Assembly (NCBI GenBank): GCA_045534165.1 | Contig: JAZSJD010000023.1 | Location: 1 to 51,020, forward strand | Source of the DNA: SIG575 sp045534165 | GTDB lineage: Bacteria; Bacillota; Clostridia; Oscillospirales; Acutalibacteraceae | Reading direction: 5' to 3' | Length of the DNA: 51,020 nt | Part shown: piece after piece, positions 1 through 8,560 of the stretch | Layout: each line of letters begins with the position of its first letter | How positions within the stretch are numbered: the stretch's first letter is position 1 | Program-made: the position numbers and the translations under genes | Notes under the pieces: model-generated | The model's input: the letters and a program-made list of their open reading frames with translations, nothing else | Database searches by the model: none | Told to the model about the DNA's origin: nothing

Positions 1-2
1 GT

Positions 3-1499
3 AAAGCTCTCAAGTATAATGCTTGTGACCTCAACGGTGATCCTGTTTACCCGACATATGTTGACAGACAGTATTGCTCAATCGGTGCAATGGACCAGGA
101 ACACAAAGATATAGTTTACGATGCAGTTCCTTTCCAGGAAGTCGGTGAAGAAATCGCCGAAGAATGGCTCTATTTCTTCTCATACAATTCATCAGGCGAT
201 GTAACTTCAATTGCAGAAGACCTTAACGATTATATCGAAATGGTTAAAGAACAGACAGGTGCAGACGAAGTGAGTCTTGCTCCTATCAGTATGGGTGGTA
301 CAGTTGTTACTGCATGGCTTGAAATGTTCTCAGGCAGATATGACCTTTTCTATGATAATTACGACAGCGTACATAAAATTGTTTTCGTTATCGCAGCTCT
401 TGACGGTTCACAGATTCTCGGTGACCTTATGATAAACGATACGCTCCTTGAGGATGAAGAATTCCTTTACACAAGAATTCTCCCTGAACTTCTTGAAGGA
501 GAATGGTATGCATACCTTATCAACCTTCTTTTAAGAATTCTTCCCGGAGATGTTCTTAAATCAGTTCTCGATTCAGTTTTTGCAGGTGCAAAAGATACTC
601 TTGTAGGTAACTGCACAATTTTCTGGGCACTTCTTCCCACAGCAAACTTTGATGAAGCTTATGAACTCTATTTTGCTGATAAAGGCCCTGAATACGATAC
701 AATCAGAACTAAGGTAAAATTCTACAACACAGCTCAGAAGAACCTTCAGTCAAACCTTAACGACTTTATGAATAACCATAACGGTATTGCACACGCAATC
801 TGCTCATACGGTCTTCAGATGTATACTATCGGTGCAAGTTCACTCACAATGAATTCAGACACAATCATCCACTCTGCATCAACAAGCCTTTTCGCAACAT
901 TTGCAGACCTTGGTGAAACACTTCCCGTTGACTATGTTGCACAGAACCCTGTTTGTACAGATGCAACACACAACCACATTTCACCTGATAAATGTGTTGA
1001 TGCTTCAACATCATATCTTCCCGAAAACACATGGTATGTTCAGGGACTTAACCACGAAAGAACAGGCAGAAGCGACTCTGTAATCAACTTTGCAGGCGTT
1101 CTTCTTAAAGATGATACAATCACAGATGTTCATTCAGACCCTGAAAACTATCCTCAGTTCAACGGTTCAAGAATCACAAGAGATTTAAGAAACAATCATA
1201 TCCCCGATGCAGAAAAAGCTCTTGCAGAAAGAGAAATGACAGCTGGGCAGAGAGCAGAACTTCAGGCAGCTCTTGACGATTGCAAACTTATGCTCACAGA
1301 AACAGTTGTTGATACAAAAGATTGCGAAACAAGAATGCAGAGACTTAAAGATGCCCTTATCGACATCGGCGTTTATGCAGCACCTGAAGAACCCAGTGCT
1401 GTAAACGCAGTTCTTGGTGATATCTTCAAATGGCTTTCAGACAAAGCTTATGACAGCTGGGGCACAAAAGGTTACAGCGAACTTCTTGCAGGCAAATGA
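3..1499 (+). CDS. Lipase-like alpha/beta hydrolase, 5' end missing
   Basis: The frame is open from the first bases of the window, so the start and any signal peptide lie outside it; 498 residues are visible. A nucleophile-elbow-like motif PISMGGT places the candidate catalytic Ser near base 288, and a late TWYVQGLNHERTG segment carries a candidate catalytic His. The protein at 11486-13366 has the same order of motifs (SLSHGG, then TWVVSGLYHGM), so the two are paralogs. The substrate is unknown; esterase or lipase activity is family inference. The tail after about base 1200 is helical and charged. The stop TGA (1497-1499) overlaps the next gene's ATG (1496-1498), which implies translational coupling with the nucleoside-hydrolase-like gene. 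Confidence 0.75.
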   Translation, partial: KALKYNACDLNGDPVYPTYVDRQYCSIGAMDQEHKDIVYDAVPFQEVGEEIAEEWLYFFSYNSSGDVTSIAEDLNDYIEMVKEQTGADEVSLAPISMGGTVVTAWLEMFSGRYDLFYDNYDSVHKIVFVIAALDGSQILGDLMINDTLLEDEEFLYTRILPELLEGEWYAYLINLLLRILPGDVLKSVLDSVFAGAKDTLVGNCTIFWALLPTANFDEAYELYFADKGPEYDTIRTKVKFYNTAQKNLQSNLNDFMNNHNGIAHAICSYGLQMYTIGASSLTMNSDTIIHSASTSLFATFADLGETLPVDYVAQNPVCTDATHNHISPDKCVDASTSYLPENTWYVQGLNHERTGRSDSVINFAGVLLKDDTITDVHSDPENYPQFNGSRITRDLRNNHIPDAEKALAEREMTAGQRAELQAALDDCKLMLTETVVDTKDCETRMQRLKDALIDIGVYAAPEEPSAVNAVLGDIFKWLSDKAYDSWGTKGYSELLAGK

Positions 1500-2416
1500 G
1501 AAGTTTTAACAGACGTTCTGTAATTTTAGATACTGATTGGTGGACAGATTGTGACGATTGCGTCGCTCTCAGGCTTTTGCTTGAAGCTGATTTAAAAGGT
1601 GTCAACATAAATGCTTTTCTTGAAGAATCACCGTATTCGGTTGAATTGTTTATGAAAAGCTACGGAATTACAGATATTCCCGTTGCAATTGATAAGGAAG
1701 CAACTTTTTACAATGACCCTCCCAAAAACAGCTATCAGCAGAAGATTATTGAAACCTTTTCAGATGGTGAATATAAAAAATCATCCTGCTATGAAGATTC
1801 AGTAAAATTTTACAGACGTATTTTATCTCAGTCAGAAGAAAAAATTGATATCGTTTCAGTAGGCTTCCAGAACTCAATAGCACGTCTGCTGTTGAGTGAA
1901 GCCGATGAAATTTCACCACTTAACGGCTTTGAACTTTGCAAAAGTAAAGTAGGCAAACTCTGGGCAATGGCAGGCAAATGGGATGAAGACGGTGGCAAGG
2001 AATATAACATTGCCAACAATGTTCATTCGGCAGAGTCGGCAAAGCTTGTTGCTGAAAAATTCCCTTGTCCCGTAACTTACCTGGGCTTTGAAGCAGGGGT
2101 GAGTGTTATAACAGGTGGCAGAGATATCATCAAAAATAAAAATGACGCTCTTTATATTTCAATGGAAGCTCACGGTTCGACAGAAGGCAGATGCTCCTGG
2201 GACCCTATGACTGCTATGATGGCTCTTTACGGTGATGAGGAAGAAGCAGGTTACACTCCTGTTTTCGGCGAAATTGAAATTGATAAAGAAGGCAGAAATT
2301 ATTTTAAGAAGAATATTTCTTCTGACAGATGTTATGTTGTTAAAAAATCTGATGATGATTTCTATGAAGAACAAATCAATTCCATAATTTCGGTTGACAT
2401 TGTTTTAAGAAAGTGA
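1496..2416 (+). CDS. Nucleoside hydrolase (IUNH) family-like protein
   Basis: 306 residues, close to the usual length of inosine/uridine-preferring nucleoside hydrolases. The N-terminus has ILDTDWWTDCDDCVAL, which resembles the Asp-rich calcium-binding motif of that family (DTDxGxDDxxAL) but with extra residues between the aspartates. A later GKLWAMAGKWDEDGG segment and a C-terminal EAHGSTEGRCSWDPMTAMMAL segment also fit the family pattern (metal- and ribose-binding Asp near the end). No signal peptide, so probably cytoplasmic. It starts inside the stop codon of the preceding hydrolase gene and ends about 50 bases before the metallophosphoesterase gene. The modified Asp motif leaves the reaction uncertain; it may cleave a ribosyl bond in something other than a free nucleoside. 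Confidence 0.7.
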   Translation: MRSFNRRSVILDTDWWTDCDDCVALRLLLEADLKGVNINAFLEESPYSVELFMKSYGITDIPVAIDKEATFYNDPPKNSYQQKIIETFSDGEYKKSSCYEDSVKFYRRILSQSEEKIDIVSVGFQNSIARLLLSEADEISPLNGFELCKSKVGKLWAMAGKWDEDGGKEYNIANNVHSAESAKLVAEKFPCPVTYLGFEAGVSVITGGRDIIKNKNDALYISMEAHGSTEGRCSWDPMTAMMALYGDEEEAGYTPVFGEIEIDKEGRNYFKKNISSDRCYVVKKSDDDFYEEQINSIISVDIVLRK

Positions 2417-2469
2417 TATCATTTATTGGTTAAAAATCCGTTCAGGATAAAACAAAAAGGAGATAGTAT

Positions 2470-3966
2470 ATGAAAAAGATTATTGCTATTGTTCTTTCAC
2501 TTTGCGTAGTTATCGGTTGTGCAGGCTTTGCTCTTGCAACAGATAAAGAAATCGAAATCGACTACGTAGTGTCAGAAAAAATCAGAAACGTAAGCATCAC
2601 AATGGGTGATAACGCTGAAACAAAAAGAGGCGTTTGCTGGCACACAGATGAAAAATCTGCAACAGCAGTTCAGTTTGTAAAAGCTGACGATTACAAAGGC
2701 ACATTCGAGGGTGCAAAAACATTCAGAGGAAGTTGCGAATCTTTCTATGATATTTATGTGCACAAAGTAACTCTCACAGCTCTCAAACCCGGCACAGAAT
2801 ATGTTTACAGAGTTGGTGACGATGTAAACAATGAATGGAGTGCTCCCGGCACATTCGTAACAGACGATGGTGATAACAACTTCAAGTTTATCGCTATTTC
2901 AGACGTTCAGGCAGGTAACGAAGAAAACTTCCAGAAAGCATCAAATGTTATGAAAGCTGCTTTTGAAACAATGCCTGATGCAGAATTCTACACAAGCTTC
3001 GGTGACTATGTAAACGATTGTACACAGGAAGAATGGGATTGGTATTTTGACAAATTCTCATTTGCAAATTCTTCACTTACACACGTACCCGTTGCAGGTA
3101 ACCACGATGGTAACGTAACAAACAAAATCAACCACGGTTGGTTTGACAATATGTTCAACCTTGATGCGGCTCCCGATGAATGTATCAGAGCTGAAGGTGT
3201 TTACTATGCATTCGATTACGGCAATGCACATATCGTAGTTCTCAACACAAACGATATGTACCCAATGACAGTTCAGCAGACAAACTGGCTCAAGAATGAA
3301 ATGAACTCATCAGATGCACAGTGGAAAATGGTATTTATGCACAGAGCTCTCTATTCAGCAGGTAAGAACCTTATCAAACCTGACACAATCATCATGAGAG
3401 AACAGCTTCTTCCCATCTTTGATGAACTTGATATCGACCTTGTAATGGCAGGTCACGACCACGTTTACATGAGAACAAACCAGGTTAAGGGCGACAAACT
3501 TGTTGAAGATGTAACATATGTAACAGAAATGTTCAACGGTGTTGAAACAACATTTGCAGTTGACCCGGACGGTGCTTGTCACATCCTCCCCGGCACAGCA
3601 GGTACAAAAACATATTCAATCAACGATTATGTATTTGACAGCGTGTTTGATGCAAACATCGTTAATACATGCTTCTCACAGCGTGATATCGGCGACCGTG
3701 GTATCTTCTCAACAGTAGAAATTCAGGGTGGCAAACTTGTTTATAACGCTTATGCAACAGATTATGAAACAGGCGAAAAAGAACTTGTTGATACATACGC
3801 AATTATGAAAACAACTGAAGGCGAAGCAAAAGACACAATAACTCTTCCCACAGATGCTTTCACAACAGGTATTGCACAGATTTTCAACTTCATTTACAGA
3901 TTTGTTAAGTTGTTCTATGACTATCTCTTTGTTATAGTTCCCAAGCTTATCATCAACGCTATCTGA
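2470..3966 (+). CDS. Secreted purple-acid-phosphatase-like metallophosphoesterase
   Basis: 498 residues with a signal peptide (about 1-23). Residues 30-130 look like the fibronectin-type N-terminal domain of purple acid phosphatases (..LKPGTEYVYRVGD..). The phosphoesterase core follows with metal-ligand motifs in order: SDVQAGN (Asp145), GDYVND (178-183), GNHDGN (210-215), MHRALYS (His291) and GHDHVYMR (328-335). It probably hydrolyses phosphate esters outside the cell. The last 25 residues are strongly hydrophobic and aromatic with no basic anchor tail, similar to the ends of two other secreted proteins in this window. The start follows AAAAAGGAG at good spacing. It is the last gene of the plus-strand operon, ending before the terminator at 4061. 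Confidence 0.88.
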   Translation: MKKIIAIVLSLCVVIGCAGFALATDKEIEIDYVVSEKIRNVSITMGDNAETKRGVCWHTDEKSATAVQFVKADDYKGTFEGAKTFRGSCESFYDIYVHKVTLTALKPGTEYVYRVGDDVNNEWSAPGTFVTDDGDNNFKFIAISDVQAGNEENFQKASNVMKAAFETMPDAEFYTSFGDYVNDCTQEEWDWYFDKFSFANSSLTHVPVAGNHDGNVTNKINHGWFDNMFNLDAAPDECIRAEGVYYAFDYGNAHIVVLNTNDMYPMTVQQTNWLKNEMNSSDAQWKMVFMHRALYSAGKNLIKPDTIIMREQLLPIFDELDIDLVMAGHDHVYMRTNQVKGDKLVEDVTYVTEMFNGVETTFAVDPDGACHILPGTAGTKTYSINDYVFDSVFDANIVNTCFSQRDIGDRGIFSTVEIQGGKLVYNAYATDYETGEKELVDTYAIMKTTEGEAKDTITLPTDAFTTGIAQIFNFIYRFVKLFYDYLFVIVPKLIINAI

Positions 3967-4060
3967 GATAATTAATCCCTACTGTAAAAGGTAGCATCAA
4001 TCAGGGATTTTAATGTTCAAGGCAATTTAAATCCAGATATTTTCTATTCAGACTAAACAA

Positions 4061-4092
4061 AAACCCGCAAGGCTGAGCCTTGCGGGTTTTTT
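4061..4092. terminator. Bidirectional intrinsic terminator
   Basis: Perfect stem AAACCCGCAAGGC / GCCTTGCGGGTTT with a TGA loop, T-run on both strands. It sits between convergent genes ending at 3966 (+) and 4132 (-) and can serve both. Confidence 0.92.
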
Positions 4093-4131
4093 GTTGTAAA
4101 AACGAAATATTAAAATCTTAAATTGCAGTAA

Positions 4132-4917
4132 TCAGAACTTTCCTCCGCCACCGCCTGAGCCACCTGATGAACCGCCTATACGACCGCCTGATGAGGTGTT
4201 GGCTTTTGGCTTAGGTGTTCTTATAACATTTCTGTAAGCGAAGACATCAAAGGATTTTGTCAGCTTCATACTGCCTTTTCTCACATAGTCTGATGCTTCT
4301 GTTTTGATTACTGCGGTTGTCATTTTACTTTTGAGAATGAACACAACAACAAGACCTACACCTACACCAAGGGCGATAACAACAAGTTCCCTGAGAACAT
4401 AGTTGGGTTTCGGAAGATATTCTTCATAGTCAATTGTACCGTTTGCAGAATATTCCACAAGGTTCAGGTATTCAGTTGTTGCAGAGAAATAATCTTCATA
4501 CTGAAGATAGGGCAGAATTTCTTCATTGATATATCCGCTTTCTGAATTGAAAGCTACATAGCCGAAAGTATTGCCCACTTTTCCGTCAGACCAGAAAGTG
4601 TAGAAATCTCTGTTGCCGATTTCGTTATTGTTAAGGTTAATAACAAACACAAGACCGTCATTACCTGAAGCGTGGGAATAATAGTAATCTTCAGCGTAAG
4701 ATTCAATATCTTCATAACCGATTGACATTGTTGTGTGGATTAAAACTTCAATGCCATATTCTTCTCTGATTGAAGAAATCTGTGAAGAAATAACTTTTTC
4801 CTCTTCCTGAGTGAATAAATCTGCATTATCTTCAACATAAATTTCGTTTGCGAAAACTGTTGGAGAAAGTGCAAAGAAGCACAAAGAAACAAGCAAAACT
4901 GATAAAAACTTCTTCAT
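4132..4917 (-). CDS. TPM-domain membrane protein (YdjH-like)
   Basis: 261 residues. Signal peptide about 1-23, then a TPM domain (about 25-155) that begins with the typical VEDNADLFTQEEE segment and continues with a GIEVLIHTT strand and NDGLVFVIN. One membrane span at about 174-195 and a C-terminal tail ending in a Gly/Ser-rich GGSGGGGGKF, a common ending for this family. Proteins of this kind are membrane-bound with the TPM domain outside. It follows the zinc-ribbon gene by 3 bases and the SPFH gene further upstream. The gene set matches Bacillus subtilis ydjG-ydjH-ydjI, whose products form a membrane platform for the stress protein PspA (YdjF); assignment by context and family. Confidence 0.82.
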   Translation of the reverse strand: MKKFLSVLLVSLCFFALSPTVFANEIYVEDNADLFTQEEEKVISSQISSIREEYGIEVLIHTTMSIGYEDIESYAEDYYYSHASGNDGLVFVINLNNNEIGNRDFYTFWSDGKVGNTFGYVAFNSESGYINEEILPYLQYEDYFSATTEYLNLVEYSANGTIDYEEYLPKPNYVLRELVVIALGVGVGLVVVFILKSKMTTAVIKTEASDYVRKGSMKLTKSFDVFAYRNVIRTPKPKANTSSGGRIGGSSGGSGGGGGKF

Positions 4918-4920
4918 GTT

Positions 4921-5997
4921 TTAAAACCACCCTCCCCAAACGAAAATTTGTCCGAGGGCAATTACGCCTGCTGCAATAAGGCTGAAATAAAGCCAGAATT
5001 TTTTCTTATCAACAGGCAGACTTCCCGAAACCTTGCCTGTCTGACCGTTTACTGCAAAAATGTAGTTTTTGCCTGCATATTTAGTGCTTAACATCCACAC
5101 AGGGAAAAGGGCATATTTATATTTACCGTTTTCCACGTTGATGCTTGAATTTTTAGGTGTAACGGAAGTATAACCGCTGACTGTTGACCTGAAAGCATCG
5201 TTTGTGCTTGTTTCAACACGTGTTTCAGCTCTTTCAAAACTATCTTCTGCATTTACATCATATTTATCTGCCATAAATCCTAAAAGATAGCCAGGGTTGA
5301 AATCAGTCATTTCAGCATAGTTATAAGGTTCAATACCGTCCATATATGCATCATCCATTTTTGTTGAAGCATCAACGGGGATGTTATCAAAGCCTACAAC
5401 ACCTGAACGGTAGACATTATAGTGAAGTGTTTCGGTATAATTATAATTAGCATCGCTCCAATGCCTTACCTTTGTTGCATCATAAACAATGTTGGCATCA
5501 GCATTGCAGTCAAAGAGCCAGAAAGGTACGTAAACACCTTTCATTTCTTTGATTTTGTTATCACTTACAAAGTTTGAGGGGAGCAGGGGTTTGCCCTTGC
5601 AGAAAGCTTTGAGAGCTTCTCCTGCTGCCTTTTTATCAAGCTTGAAAGGAATCACACAATCAGGCGCATTCATGCCTGAAAGACGTCCGTTCATAATAAC
5701 GGGGCTTCCGCAATAGGGACATTCGGAGGCAGAAGTTGTTTCATCAAGTGCAAGGTGAGCTGCACATGACTGACAGATATATTCGTTCATACCTGACATT
5801 TCTTCTGCACCGCTTTGATTTGATTTCCATTGGAATTTTGAGCCTTCGCCGAAATTCTCTTCAAAATCGTGGATTCTGTTCAGGTCTTCTTTGCTAAAAG
5901 AACAATCGCAGCTTTCACATTTGAATTTCTGGCTTTCGGAATCAAATTTTATGTCGGAAGCACAGTTAGGACATTTATATTCAAGAACAGATGACAT
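4921..5997 (-). CDS. Double zinc-ribbon membrane protein (YdjG-like)
   Basis: 358 residues. Two zinc ribbons at the N-terminus: Cys9/12/27/30 (YKCPNC...CESC) and Cys75/78/93/96 (YICQSC...CPYCG). The middle contains repeated aromatic-rich strands (FKLDKKAA, YVPFWLFDC, YALFPVWML), typical of the TFIIB-type zinc-ribbon proteins found with SPFH/TPM genes. A single hydrophobic segment (about 333-356) ends the protein and likely anchors it in the membrane with the ribbons in the cytoplasm. The start at 5997 has GAGGTGATTAT upstream. Second gene of the SPFH operon. Confidence 0.8.
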   Translation of the reverse strand: MSSVLEYKCPNCASDIKFDSESQKFKCESCDCSFSKEDLNRIHDFEENFGEGSKFQWKSNQSGAEEMSGMNEYICQSCAAHLALDETTSASECPYCGSPVIMNGRLSGMNAPDCVIPFKLDKKAAGEALKAFCKGKPLLPSNFVSDNKIKEMKGVYVPFWLFDCNADANIVYDATKVRHWSDANYNYTETLHYNVYRSGVVGFDNIPVDASTKMDDAYMDGIEPYNYAEMTDFNPGYLLGFMADKYDVNAEDSFERAETRVETSTNDAFRSTVSGYTSVTPKNSSINVENGKYKYALFPVWMLSTKYAGKNYIFAVNGQTGKVSGSLPVDKKKFWLYFSLIAAGVIALGQIFVWGGWF

Positions 5998-6021
5998 ATA
6001 ATCACCTCATAAAAATTCAGA

Positions 6022-7281
6022 TTAAAATGCATTACCGCATTCGGGGCAGAATTTAGGAGGATTCTGCGGGTCTTCGGGAGCCCAACCGCATTTGTTACAT
6101 TTGCCTGATGGCTTTGGTGAGCCACATTCTGTGCAGAATTTACCCTGATTTACGTTTCCGCAACTGCATTTCCAGCCTGTTACCTGAGGTTTACCGCATT
6201 CTGAGCAGAATTTGCCTTCGTTCACTGCACCGCAGGAACATTTCCAGCCATTCTGTGCAGGAGCTTTCGGTTGCTGCTGACCCATTTCAAAAAGATTCTG
6301 GGCATTAATTCCACCTGACTGCTGTGCAAAGCCCATACCCATAAATCCTGTCATAGCACCTGCGTCGTTGTTGGCTGCATCCTGCATAGCCTGAGCCTGT
6401 GCACCCACAAGGTGTGCGCCTGCCATGTTGGGGTTGCGGAAAACAGCATTTCTCTGCAATTCTTTAATCATATCTTCATCTTCTTTTGGTGCTGTTACTG
6501 AATTAACACCGAAAGACCAGATTTTGATACCACGCATTTCTGTCCATTTGCCTGAAAGAACTTCGTTGAGTGCATCTGCAAGTTCAGTTGTGTGGCCGGG
6601 CAAAGCACTGTAACGGATGCCCATTTCTGAAATTTTTGCAAATGCAGGCTGAAGAGCAGTCATAAGTTCAGATTTAAGCTGTGAATCAATTTCACTTCTT
6701 GTATATTCATCATCAACATTTCCGCATACATTTGTGTAGAACATAATGGGGTCAACAATTCTGTAAGAATATTCACCGTTGCAACGGATTGCAATATCAA
6801 TATCAAGGCCGATGTTTCTGTCAACAACTCTGAAAGGAACAGGGTTTACAGTACCGTATCTGTTGCCCATAATTTCTTTTGTGTTGAAATAATAAACTCT
6901 CTGGTCTTTTGCAGTGTCGCCACCAAAAGTGAAACGTTTGCCGATTGTTTTGAAAGTTTCCTTGATTGAATTTCCTAAATTGCCTGAAAAAAGGCTGGGC
7001 TCAGTTGAAGAATCATAGACAAATTCACCAGGTTCTGCACAGAATTCCGCAATTTTGCCCTGCTCAACAATCAGCATACACTGACCGTCTGCAACTGCAA
7101 TAATTGAACCGTTTGAAATAATGTTGTCGCTACCGCTTGTGTTTGAGCTTCTTCTTGAAGTTCTTTTTACACCTTTTGTTACAAGTACATCGTTTTCAAG
7201 TGCATCACAATAAAAATATTCACGCCACTGGTCTGCAAGAACTCCGCCTACAGCTCCTACACCGGCTTTCAATAATCCCAT
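6022..7281 (-). CDS. SPFH-domain protein with three C-terminal zinc ribbons (YdjI-like)
   Basis: 419 residues from ATG 7281, chosen because AAAGGAG lies 7 bases upstream; an ATG two codons earlier (7287) abuts the Shine-Dalgarno sequence. The protein starts MGLLKAG and has a SPFH/band-7-like core (about 40-280: VADGQCMLIVEQGKIAEFC, then YFNTKEIMGNRYGTVNPVPF), of the group sometimes named virion-core-like. The C-terminus has three short zinc ribbons built on WKCSCG...CSECG, WKCSCG...CTECG and CNKCG...CPECG. First gene of a three-gene operon with the zinc-ribbon and TPM membrane proteins. Bacillus YdjI recruits PspA to the membrane; no pspA-like gene is visible here. Confidence 0.85.
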   Translation of the reverse strand: MGLLKAGVGAVGGVLADQWREYFYCDALENDVLVTKGVKRTSRRSSNTSGSDNIISNGSIIAVADGQCMLIVEQGKIAEFCAEPGEFVYDSSTEPSLFSGNLGNSIKETFKTIGKRFTFGGDTAKDQRVYYFNTKEIMGNRYGTVNPVPFRVVDRNIGLDIDIAIRCNGEYSYRIVDPIMFYTNVCGNVDDEYTRSEIDSQLKSELMTALQPAFAKISEMGIRYSALPGHTTELADALNEVLSGKWTEMRGIKIWSFGVNSVTAPKEDEDMIKELQRNAVFRNPNMAGAHLVGAQAQAMQDAANNDAGAMTGFMGMGFAQQSGGINAQNLFEMGQQQPKAPAQNGWKCSCGAVNEGKFCSECGKPQVTGWKCSCGNVNQGKFCTECGSPKPSGKCNKCGWAPEDPQNPPKFCPECGNAF

Positions 7282-7366
7282 AATCATTCTCCTTTACATA
7301 ATAATTTTTATTATTACAAATTAATTTTATCACTTTCAAAATCCAATTGCAATATAATAAAAAATA

Positions 7367-7395
7367 TTTACAATTACATCAAAAAATGATAATAT
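7367..7395 (+). promoter_or_regulatory. Putative deoC promoter
   Basis: TTTACA, 17-base spacer, TAATAT, with TGA directly before the -10 (extended -10). It lies about 20 bases before the deoC start. Confidence 0.6.
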
Positions 7396-7414
7396 TATTC
7401 ACGAGGTGAACAAA

Positions 7415-8086
7415 ATGAACAGTGAAAAAATTTTATCTTACGTTGACCATACTCTGCTTTCTCCCTCTGCTACCTGGGAAGAAATAAAGCAGATTTGTGA
7501 TGATGGCATTAATTTTAAAACAGCTTCTGTCTGCATACCTCCCTGCTATGTTAAAAAAGCTTCACAGTATGTTGATGGAAAAGTAAAAATCTGCACAGTT
7601 ATCGGTTTCCCCAACGGTGCAAACACAATGGAAGTCAAAGCAATCGAAACACAGAATGCCATTGAAAACGGTGCTGACGAAATTGACATGGTAATCAACA
7701 TCGGCAACCTGAAAGACGGCCTTTTCGATGAGGTTTTAAACGAAATCAGCCTTCTTAAATCCGTATGCAAAGATAAGGTGCTTAAGGTTATTATTGAAAC
7801 CTGCCTTTTAACTGAGGAAGAAAAAATCAGGATGTGCGAAATTGTTTCCCTTGCAGGTGCTGATTTCATTAAAACATCAACAGGTTTTTCAACAGGTGGT
7901 GCAACATTTGAAGATATTGCCCTTTTTGCAAAACACGTTGATAAAAAGGTTAAAATCAAGGCTGCAGGCGGTATTAAAACAATGGACGATGCAGAGAAGT
8001 TTATTGCCCTTGGTGCAGAACGTCTGGGCACAAGCAGAATCGTAAAGTTACTGAAAGAAACACCTGCAGAAGATAACAGTTATTGA
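7415..8086 (+). CDS. deoC: Deoxyribose-phosphate aldolase
   Basis: 223 residues, the usual DeoC length. It cleaves 2-deoxy-D-ribose 5-phosphate to glyceraldehyde 3-phosphate and acetaldehyde in deoxynucleoside catabolism (cytoplasmic). The Schiff-base Lys is in FIKTSTGF (Lys153) and the second active-site Lys is in VKIKAAGGIKT (Lys182); the N-terminal YVDHTLL and DEIDMVINIG are also canonical. The ATG at 7415 is preferred to the in-frame GTG at 7406 because GAGGTG is itself the ribosome binding site 6 bases upstream. It is monocistronic, divergent from the SPFH operon and followed by a repeat-rich gap; no other deo genes are nearby. Confidence 0.96.
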   Translation: MNSEKILSYVDHTLLSPSATWEEIKQICDDGINFKTASVCIPPCYVKKASQYVDGKVKICTVIGFPNGANTMEVKAIETQNAIENGADEIDMVINIGNLKDGLFDEVLNEISLLKSVCKDKVLKVIIETCLLTEEEKIRMCEIVSLAGADFIKTSTGFSTGGATFEDIALFAKHVDKKVKIKAAGGIKTMDDAEKFIALGAERLGTSRIVKLLKETPAEDNSY

Positions 8087-8162
8087 AAAATTATATAATA
8101 TTTGATTTCAACATATATTCAGGTGTGGACGGAGTCCACCCACACTTCTTCACTATTACTTC

Positions 8163-8192
8163 AATTATAATTTGTGACAACAAATTATAATT
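8163..8192. repeat. AT-rich palindrome, copy 1
   Basis: AATTATAATTTGT - GACA - ACAAATTATAATT, a perfect 13-bp inverted repeat. A near-identical palindrome stands at 11165-11196. It belongs to the family of AAATTATAATTT words that border repeat elements in this window. Confidence 0.8.
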
Positions 8193-8216
8193 CAAGCGAA
8201 AAATCCCCTCCGTCAA

Positions 8217-8330
8217 AAAAACACCGCCGTGTCATTCTTGAGCGTCAGCGAAGAATCCCGGCGGTGTTATAGTTTATTGTTTCCTTTTTCAGATCCTTCG
8301 CTTCGCTCGAGGATGACGAAAAAGGAAATG
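8217..8330 (+). repeat. Two-hairpin intergenic repeat, copy 1
   Basis: First hairpin: ACACCGCC ... GGCGGTGT enclosing ATTCTTGAGCG-TCA-GCGAAGAAT. Second hairpin: TTCCTTTTTC ... GAAAAAGGAA enclosing ATCCTTCG ... CGAGGAT. Copies occur at 24493-24611 and, in inverted orientation, 27265-27380. It ends near TTAAATTATAATTTG (8342-8356). The 474-base gap 8087-8560 holds this element, the palindrome at 8163, a terminator, and no gene that I can support. Confidence 0.88.
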
Positions 8331-8469
8331 TTAGTTCACAGTTAAATTATAATTTGCAATATCACTTTTTACATACCGAAAACAGCTTGTTTTCAGACTG
8401 ACATAATTGCTCTCAAAGTATATAACCAACTATGACACTTTCAATCGAAAAGTGTCAATTTTTATAAAA

Positions 8470-8510
8470 GAAAAGTGGGAGAACACGCCCATACAAAGTG
8501 TCTCCCACCG
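8470..8510 (-). terminator. Terminator of the alpha/beta hydrolase gene
   Basis: Stem GTGGGAGA ... TCTCCCAC (8475-8482 / 8501-8508), with an inner ACAC/GTGT pairing; read on the minus strand it is followed by TTTTCTTTTAT. Confidence 0.75.
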
Positions 8511-8560
8511 GTCTGTTTTATCTGTCCTTAGCAACCCCGCTCAAATGGAGGGTTATTTTT

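Noticed and set aside
7546..8031. Long open frame antisense to deoC
   Set aside because: deoC is unambiguous on the plus strand; the reverse frame is a codon-bias shadow.
8121..8148. Terminator of deoC (GTGGAC-GGA-GTCCAC)
   Set aside because: The stem is short and no T-run follows; I cannot support termination here.
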